Source of the DNA: Methylobacteriaceae bacterium
Lineage (GTDB): Bacteria > Pseudomonadota > Alphaproteobacteria > Rhizobiales > Beijerinckiaceae
Direction: 5' to 3'
NCBI GenBank assembly: GCA_019233695.1
Contig: JAFAME010000313.1
Location: forward strand, 1-36,764
DNA: 36,764 nt
In this document: in pieces, positions 31,880 through 36,764 of the stretch
Position numbering within the stretch: position 1 is the stretch's first letter
Layout: each line of letters starts with the position of its first letter
Program-made: the position numbers and the translations under genes
The notes under the pieces: generated by a model
Databases searched by the model: none
Seen by the model: only the letters and a program-made list of their open reading frames with translations
What the model was told of the DNA's origin: nothing

Positions 31880-32827
31880 ATGAGTGTGCTGGTCGTCGCC
31901 GACCATGACAACGTCCATCTGAGCGATGTCACGGCGAAGGTCGTGACCGCTGCCAAGGGCCTCGGCGAGCCGATCGATGTTCTCGTCGCCGGAGAGGGGT
32001 GCGGGCCGGTTGCCGACCTTGCCGCCAAGCTGGACGGAGTTGCCCGTGTCCGCATTGCCGATCATTCGACATACGCGCACGCGCTTGCCGAGCCGCTCGC
32101 GGCGCTGATCGTCAGTCTTGCCCCCGACTATTCGGCGATCCTCGCCGCGGCGACGAGCACGGCAAAGAGCGTGATGCCACGCGTTGCCGCCCTCCTCGAC
32201 GTGATGCAGGTCTCCGAGATCATCCGGGTTCTGGGCCCGGATACCTTCGAGCGTCCGATCTATGCGGGCAACGCCATTCAGACCGTCCAGGCGACCGATG
32301 CCAAGAAGGTGATCACGGTGCGCACCGCGTCCTTCCAGGCGGCAGGGCAGGGCAGCGCCATGGCGACGATCGAGCCGGTCGAAGCGGCTGCCGACCCGGC
32401 GCTCTCGACATTCAAGGGCGATGCACTATCGAAATCCGACCGGCCGGAGCTGACCTCGGCGAAAATCGTCATCTCTGGCGGACGCGCCATGCAGAATGCC
32501 GAAAACTTCAAGACCTACATCGAACCGGTCGCAGACAAGCTCGGTGCTGCCATGGGCGCGTCGCGCGCCGCCGTTGACGCCGGGTATGCGCCCAACGACT
32601 GGCAGGTCGGGCAGACGGGCAAGGTCGTGGCGCCCGATCTCTACATCGCCGTCGGAATTTCAGGCGCCATTCAGCATTTGGCCGGTATGAAGGATTCCAA
32701 GGTCATCGTGGCCATCAACAAGGACGAAGAGGCGCCGATCTTCCAGGTCGCCGACTATGGCTTGGTTGCCGATCTCTTCGTGGCGCTTCCCGAGCTTGGC
32801 AAGGAACTGGCGAAATCGGGACGCTGA
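31880..32827 (+). CDS. etfA: Electron transfer flavoprotein, alpha subunit
   Basis: 315 aa. N-terminal domain: [23 protein letters not shown]. The C-terminal FAD domain carries [76 protein letters not shown], the conserved FAD-binding stretch. It forms the heterodimer with EtfB. It could receive electrons from the DAO-GCV_T dehydrogenase encoded at 23022 as well as from acyl-CoA dehydrogenases. Confidence 0.97.
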   Translation: MSVLVVADHDNVHLSDVTAKVVTAAKGLGEPIDVLVAGEGCGPVADLAAKLDGVARVRIADHSTYAHALAEPLAALIVSLAPDYSAILAAATSTAKSVMPRVAALLDVMQVSEIIRVLGPDTFERPIYAGNAIQTVQATDAKKVITVRTASFQAAGQGSAMATIEPVEAAADPALSTFKGDALSKSDRPELTSAKIVISGGRAMQNAENFKTYIEPVADKLGAAMGASRAAVDAGYAPNDWQVGQTGKVVAPDLYIAVGISGAIQHLAGMKDSKVIVAINKDEEAPIFQVADYGLVADLFVALPELGKELAKSGR

Positions 32828-32911
32828 CGATTGCTCGGGGCTGGACGAAGACCGATCGAATCTTATGATCTGCGCCGATTTGATGGGGCTCAGACTGGCG
32901 GGCAGGCCAAA

Positions 32912-33793
32912 ATGGCGTTCGAAATTCGCAAGATCGGCATTGTCGGCGCCGGGCAGATGGGCAGCGGCATCGCCCAAGTCTGCGCCGTGGCCGGGCTTGA
33001 TGTCGCCATCAATGACGTATCGCAGGAGCGCATCAACGCGGGCCTAGCCACGATCAACGGCAACATGGCGCGGCTCATCGCCCGCAACCAGCTCAATGAG
33101 GCGCAGCGCAAGGCGGCGCTCGAGCGCATCAAGCCTGCCGCAAGCTTTTCCCACCTCGGCGACTGCGACCTCGTCATCGAGGCGGCCACCGAAAACGAGG
33201 AGGTCAAGCGCAAGATCTTCACCGCGCTCTGCCCGTCGCTGGCGGCCCACGCGTTTGTGGCAACCAACACTTCGTCGATCTCGATCACCCGCCTTGCCTC
33301 GACCACCGACCGTCCGGAACGGTTCATCGGCATCCACTTCATGAACCCGGTTCCGCGCATGCAGCTCGTCGAGCTGATCCGCGGCATTGCCACCGAAGAC
33401 CAGACGTTCGAGGCCGCCAAGGCCTTCATCGCCAAGCTCGGCAAGACGGCGACCGTCTCGGAGGACTTTCCGGCCTTCATCGTCAACCGCATCCTCCTGC
33501 CAATGATCAACGAGGCGATCTACACCCTCTATGAAGGTGTCGGCACGGTCGAGGCCATCGACACCGCGATGCGGCTCGGAGCCAATCATCCGATGGGGCC
33601 GCTGCAGCTTGCCGACTTCATCGGCCTCGATACCTGCCTGTCGGTGATGCAGGTGCTGCACGAGGGATTGGCCGATTCGAAATACCGGCCGTGTCCGCTG
33701 TTGGTGAAATACGTCGAGGCCGGCTGGCTCGGCCGCAAGACGCAGCGCGGATTCTACGACTACAGGGGCGAACGGCCGGTGCCGACGCGCTGA
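32912..33793 (+). CDS. 3-hydroxybutyryl-CoA dehydrogenase (3-hydroxyacyl-CoA dehydrogenase family)
   Basis: 293 aa from ATG 32912. The NAD-binding motif is [16 protein letters not shown]. The catalytic region is [19 protein letters not shown], where His in GIHFMNP and the following Glu match the family. The C-terminal domain reads [26 protein letters not shown] and [18 protein letters not shown]. It interconverts acetoacetyl-CoA and 3-hydroxybutyryl-CoA, in short-chain acyl-CoA or polyhydroxybutyrate metabolism. It follows etfA by 84 bases, a common alphaproteobacterial arrangement. Its last 34 bases overlap the Fic gene on the other strand. Confidence 0.95.
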   Translation: MAFEIRKIGIVGAGQMGSGIAQVCAVAGLDVAINDVSQERINAGLATINGNMARLIARNQLNEAQRKAALERIKPAASFSHLGDCDLVIEAATENEEVKRKIFTALCPSLAAHAFVATNTSSISITRLASTTDRPERFIGIHFMNPVPRMQLVELIRGIATEDQTFEAAKAFIAKLGKTATVSEDFPAFIVNRILLPMINEAIYTLYEGVGTVEAIDTAMRLGANHPMGPLQLADFIGLDTCLSVMQVLHEGLADSKYRPCPLLVKYVEAGWLGRKTQRGFYDYRGERPVPTR

Positions 33794-34539
33794 TCGCCGG
33801 TCGGTCCTTCCCACAGCGCGCCGAGATACTCGGCGAGCGTGACATCGAGGCGCTCGTGCATAAAAGCTTGGAACGGCGCCAGGTCATCGGCCACGGAGGC
33901 TCGCTCCAGCGCGTCGAGATAGATCTTGCGATCCTCGAGGCGCACGGCCAGCGGTGGATAGCCGCCGCGAAGCAGCAAGAGATTCATGAGCAGGCGGGAC
34001 GTGCGCCCGTTGCCGTCGGCGAACGGGTGAATGGCGGTGAGCCGGTAGTGGGCTTCGAACGCCATGGCCGGTTGGGGCGGTGCCGCTTCGAGCCAGGTTC
34101 CGAAGGCCTCCATGAGTGAAGGTATCTTCAGCGGGTTCGGAAAGGTTGCCGCAGAGCCGGCGATTCGACGAGGCAGACGGCTGCAAATGCCCGCGATTTC
34201 TGGCTGGCTGCGCGCCGCGATCCGCCGATGCAGCTCGACGACGACCGCCTCGCCGACCGGCGTTGCCTGCGCGGCGACCTCGCGCATCCACTGCACCGCC
34301 TGATAGTGATCGACAGCTTCGAGGTGGTCGCGCAATGACTTGCCGCCAACTGTGATGCCGTGCTCGATGACCTCTGCGGTTTCACGATGCGTGAGGGTAT
34401 TCCCCTCGATCGCGTTCGACGTATAGGTCAGCTCCACGTCGTAGTATTTTTGCAGCCGGGCGAGCGCGTCGGCGGATAGTGGCCGCAGCCGGTCGAGCTC
34501 GGCCTTCTTGGCGCGGATGGATGTCACAAGCCTGTTCAT
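33760..34539 (-). CDS. Fic family protein (probable AMPylator) with N-terminal inhibitory helix
   Basis: 259 aa. The Fic core HPFADGNGRTSRLLMN (His171 to Arg179) is the intact HxFxDGNGR motif used for AMP transfer. An inhibitory alpha-helix motif (S/T)xxxE(G/N) is present as SNAIEG at residues 41-46 (Glu45), so activity is probably held in check within the protein. A DUF4172/winged-helix-type domain is not evident; the C-terminus is short. No antitoxin is encoded next to it. It is convergent with, and overlaps, the end of the hydroxyacyl-CoA dehydrogenase gene. Confidence 0.92.
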   Translation of the reverse strand: MNRLVTSIRAKKAELDRLRPLSADALARLQKYYDVELTYTSNAIEGNTLTHRETAEVIEHGITVGGKSLRDHLEAVDHYQAVQWMREVAAQATPVGEAVVVELHRRIAARSQPEIAGICSRLPRRIAGSAATFPNPLKIPSLMEAFGTWLEAAPPQPAMAFEAHYRLTAIHPFADGNGRTSRLLMNLLLLRGGYPPLAVRLEDRKIYLDALERASVADDLAPFQAFMHERLDVTLAEYLGALWEGPTGDQRVGTGRSPL

Positions 34540-34832
34540 GATGCATCCGTGAGGAGGCGCCGACCACCGAGACTATCACTGGGGCTGCCTTGGGGCGAGC
34601 AGACGATCCGCCGGACCTGCAGAAGGCGGCAATGGACTTGGTCACCAGGAAGGCGGAACAGACTGCCGCCAATGGGGGGTGAGCTCACTCCCAATTTCCG
34701 CGCCGCGCAAGCCCGCAGTCGCATCATCGGCTCGATTGCCGAATTGCTCTTGCCAGATCACGTTGCAAGGCGGGCCCTGACCTGCTCTTCCCCTTGGATG
34801 CCGGTGTCCCGCCGCGCCCTTGATGATCCGGC
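34540..34832. other. Intergenic region with no recognised gene
   Basis: About 290 bases upstream of the Fic gene and downstream of the acyltransferase gene. Short frames on both strands exist, but none has a recognisable motif or start signal. The region should contain the Fic promoter. I see no repeat or mobile-element end. Confidence 0.4.
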
Positions 34833-35726
34833 CTACCCCCAGCGGCGATGCGCCCACATCCACTGCTCGGGGGTGGCACGTACGTGACCCTCGATGGCAG
34901 CCTGCAAAGCCGCGGTCGCCGCGGCAATGTCGGCTTCGCGGTCATTGGTGCACGGGACGGGAATCTGCTCGATCAGGAAGCGAAAACGGACACCGGGTTC
35001 GCGCACCAGCCGGGCGGCAAAGAGCGGCGCCCCGAATTTGCGTGCCAGCAGGGCTGGCAGGGTGGTCGATGGCGCCGGCCTCCCGAAGAAGGGGACTTTG
35101 ATACCATTTATGTCGCGCAGATCTGCAAGGAGTGCCACCGTGCCGCCGTCGCGCGCATGGCGCAAAAGCCGCTTGGCGGTCGCCGGGCCTTTCGGCAGCA
35201 GCCCGCTGGGAGAAAAGCGGCCACGGCGCCGCGCCACATAGGCATCGACGAATGGGTTCTTGATCGTCTGATAGACTGAGGCCGGCCGAAGACCAGGGCG
35301 CCAGACGCCCACCACCACGAGCTCCCAATTGCCCAGATGTGCGGAGCAAATGACGGTTGCCTTGCCGGCCGCCGCGAGGGTTCGCATGGTCTCCACCGGT
35401 TCGATGACGATTCGGTCTCCCGCGGCGATCCGGTGCAAGTGAAACGACTCGGCGAAAACGCGCCCAAGGTTTTCCCACATGGCGGACGCAATTGCCGTGC
35501 GCTCGGCATCGGTCTTTTCGGGAAAGGCGGCGCGCAGGTGCGCCAGGGCGCGACGATGGCGCCTGTTCAACGGCGCAAGATGCCGCCACAGCCAGCCGGA
35601 GAAGGCGGACGAGGTCTCGACCGGGAGCGCGCCGAACACCGCTCCGATGAAGCGAAAGGCGACGTATTCGATCGCGTACCAAACCCATGTCCGGCGCGAG
35701 AGCGGCCGCGTCTTCGTCCTGACCAC
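34833..35726 (-). CDS. Lipid A biosynthesis lauroyl (acyl) acyltransferase, LpxL/HtrB family
   Basis: 297 aa from GTG 35726, where GAAGGGG lies five bases upstream; the frame is open further but GC-rich and unlike the family. Features: RFIGAVFGALPVETSSAFSGWLW N-terminal membrane segment, catalytic-type HLGNWE (CSAHLGNWELVVVG) with the HX4-5E pattern, KNPFVDAYVARRRGR, and the C-terminal PEQWMWAHRRWG typical of LpxL/LpxM. It adds a secondary acyl chain to lipid A at the inner membrane. It ends with TAG at 34833. It may follow the small ORF upstream in one transcript. Confidence 0.93.
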   Translation of the reverse strand: MVRTKTRPLSRRTWVWYAIEYVAFRFIGAVFGALPVETSSAFSGWLWRHLAPLNRRHRRALAHLRAAFPEKTDAERTAIASAMWENLGRVFAESFHLHRIAAGDRIVIEPVETMRTLAAAGKATVICSAHLGNWELVVVGVWRPGLRPASVYQTIKNPFVDAYVARRRGRFSPSGLLPKGPATAKRLLRHARDGGTVALLADLRDINGIKVPFFGRPAPSTTLPALLARKFGAPLFAARLVREPGVRFRFLIEQIPVPCTNDREADIAAATAALQAAIEGHVRATPEQWMWAHRRWG

Positions 35727-35773
35727 GATCGCCCCTTCGGCGCCGTCCCCGAGGCGAATCTGATCACGCCCGA

Positions 35774-36019
35774 TCACCGCGGCTTGCTCTCCCGTTCGGT
35801 GAGCAGGACAGCGGTCCCATCCCGCAATAGAGCCATATCCTCCTTCGCGGTGCGGCAGATCGTCGTGTCCTCGACCATTGCGTAGCCGTAGATGAGCAAA
35901 TTGCGGAAGGCAACGGCGCCCTCCGCGCTGGCCTCCGCCAGACGGCCGCGGGCCCCGCCGATGACCAGAAATGGCGCTCTGCCGCGGCGCGGGCGTTTCA
36001 TGTGCCAGATCGTCATCCA
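35774..36019 (-). CDS. Hypothetical ORF between uvrB and the acyltransferase gene, possibly frameshifted
   Basis: 81 aa from ATG 36019 if real. Codon third positions are strongly G/C across the frame, which supports coding, and APFLVIGGARGRLAEASAEGAVAFRNLLIYGYAMVEDTT reads like a folded domain, but I do not recognise it. In a neighbouring frame just upstream (about 36100-36000) another protein-like stretch appears: HKGVRSKFEEPIKSGEILRFIADRSMDDDLAHE. The two may be one gene joined across a frameshift. No clear ribosome site is visible for either. Confidence 0.35.
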   Translation of the reverse strand, partial: WMTIWHMKRPRRGRAPFLVIGGARGRLAEASAEGAVAFRNLLIYGYAMVEDTTICRTAKEDMALLRDGTAVLLTERESKPR

Positions 36020-36145
36020 TGGATCTGTCAGCAATGAAACGCAGAATCTCGCCGCTCTTGATCGGCTCTTCGAATTTGCTGCGGACACCCTTGTGCGTCT
36101 TCGGGGGCGTCCGTTCCGCTCAACGCTGCGCGCGCGAGACCTTGC

Positions 36146-36764
36146 CTACCGCGACTTTCCCCTCCACGCCCTCGTCCCGCCGCGCCCGGCCGTGCTGCGC
36201 CCGAGCGGGCGGGCTTCCCCCCCGCCCCAGTTGTGCGGGCCCATATCGGCGTCGGTCGGCTTCCGCACCCGCGTCGGCAGGTTGGCGGCGGAGCCGTACT
36301 TGCGCTCGCCGCGATAGCCACCGGCGCGGTCCTCGAGCTCCTCCTGGCGGGCCAGCGGATCATCGGCGATGGCGAGTTCGGCCGCCTGCAGGCGCTTGAT
36401 CTCGTCGCGCAGCCGCGCCGCCGTCTCGAATTCGAGATTCGCCGCCGCCTCGCGCATGTCGCGCTCGAGGTCGGCGATCGTCGCCTTGAGATTGTGGCCG
36501 ATGAGCGTGCCTTCGCGCGCCACGCCCGAATCGACCGTCACGTGGTCCTGTTCGTAGACCGAGCCCAGAATGTCGGCGATGCCGCGCTTGATCGAGGCGG
36601 GCGTGATGCCGTTTTCCTCGTTGAACGCCTGTTGCTTCTCGCGCCGCCGCTCGGTCTCGGCCATGGCGCGCGTCATGGAGCCGGTCATCTGGTCGGCATA
36701 GAGGATGACGCGGCCGTCGACGTTGCGCGCCGCCCGGCCGATGGTCTGGATGAGCGATGTCTCG
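36146..36764 (-). CDS. uvrB: Excinuclease ABC subunit B, C-terminal part (runs off the window)
   Basis: The visible ~206 residues begin [24 protein letters not shown], the helicase motif VI region of UvrB, followed by [29 protein letters not shown] and the UVR domain ([31 protein letters not shown]) that contacts UvrC. The end is [19 protein letters not shown] plus an Arg/Gly-rich tail. UvrB is the damage-verification helicase of nucleotide excision repair. The 5' part and any LexA box lie outside the window. Confidence 0.97.
   Translation of the reverse strand, partial: ETSLIQTIGRAARNVDGRVILYADQMTGSMTRAMAETERRREKQQAFNEENGITPASIKRGIADILGSVYEQDHVTVDSGVAREGTLIGHNLKATIADLERDMREAAANLEFETAARLRDEIKRLQAAELAIADDPLARQEELEDRAGGYRGERKYGSAANLPTRVRKPTDADMGPHNWGGGEARPLGRSTAGRGGTRAWRGKSR

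Noticed and set aside
34642-34863. 73-codon minus-strand ORF after the acyltransferase gene
   Set aside because: No recognised motif, overlaps the acyltransferase end, and no ribosome site; not enough to call a gene.

Overview
The window looks like chromosomal DNA of a high-GC alphaproteobacterium, most likely Hyphomicrobiales (Rhizobiales). Support comes from a TIGR02302/DUF4175 protein, a DUF4239 protein, the two-gene 'TGPKT...NALRHGL' family cassette, an alphaproteobacterial GAAC-N7-GAAC LexA box, and a REP-like palindrome of the kind common in Rhizobiales. I cannot name a genus. No rRNA, tRNA, CRISPR array or intact insertion sequence was seen.

Left part (1-8000) is accessory. It opens with the degraded 3' end of a large gene, whose tail resembles a family of big uncharacterised mobile-element proteins, and a small helix-turn-helix ORF. 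A very large secreted protein follows (1070-6541): Ca-binding RTX repeats, two PKD-like domains, an embedded class 3 lipase domain with a full Ser-Asp-His set, more RTX repeats, and six 48-residue FG-GAP/VCBS-like repeats. Its middle is visibly AT-richer than the flanks. Next is a two-gene cassette of unknown function (6854-7950), translationally coupled and preceded by a canonical alphaproteobacterial SOS box. This is the best candidate here for an undescribed DNA-damage-linked system.

Middle part (8100-26500): release factor RF3; a glycan cluster (GT2 transferase, methyltransferase, GT-C-like membrane protein) followed by a DMT exporter; an orphan sugar-binding protein divergent from an iron-dependent alcohol dehydrogenase, an enolase-superfamily enzyme and a LysR regulator, probably a small sugar-acid or polyol catabolic unit; a DUF4239 membrane protein with a GFA-family protein; DUF1127 and ArsR-type genes; a ParDE toxin-antitoxin pair with a palindromic operator; a transmembrane-only ABC protein; a DAO-GCV_T fusion dehydrogenase and a Gfo/Idh/MocA oxidoreductase.

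Right part (26600-36764) is core: DUF4175 protein, HIG1-domain protein, PduO-type cobalamin adenosyltransferase, rhomboid protease, etfB-etfA and 3-hydroxybutyryl-CoA dehydrogenase (electron transfer and acyl-CoA metabolism), a Fic protein antisense to the end of the dehydrogenase gene, a lipid A lauroyl acyltransferase, a doubtful small ORF, and the 3' end of uvrB at the window edge.
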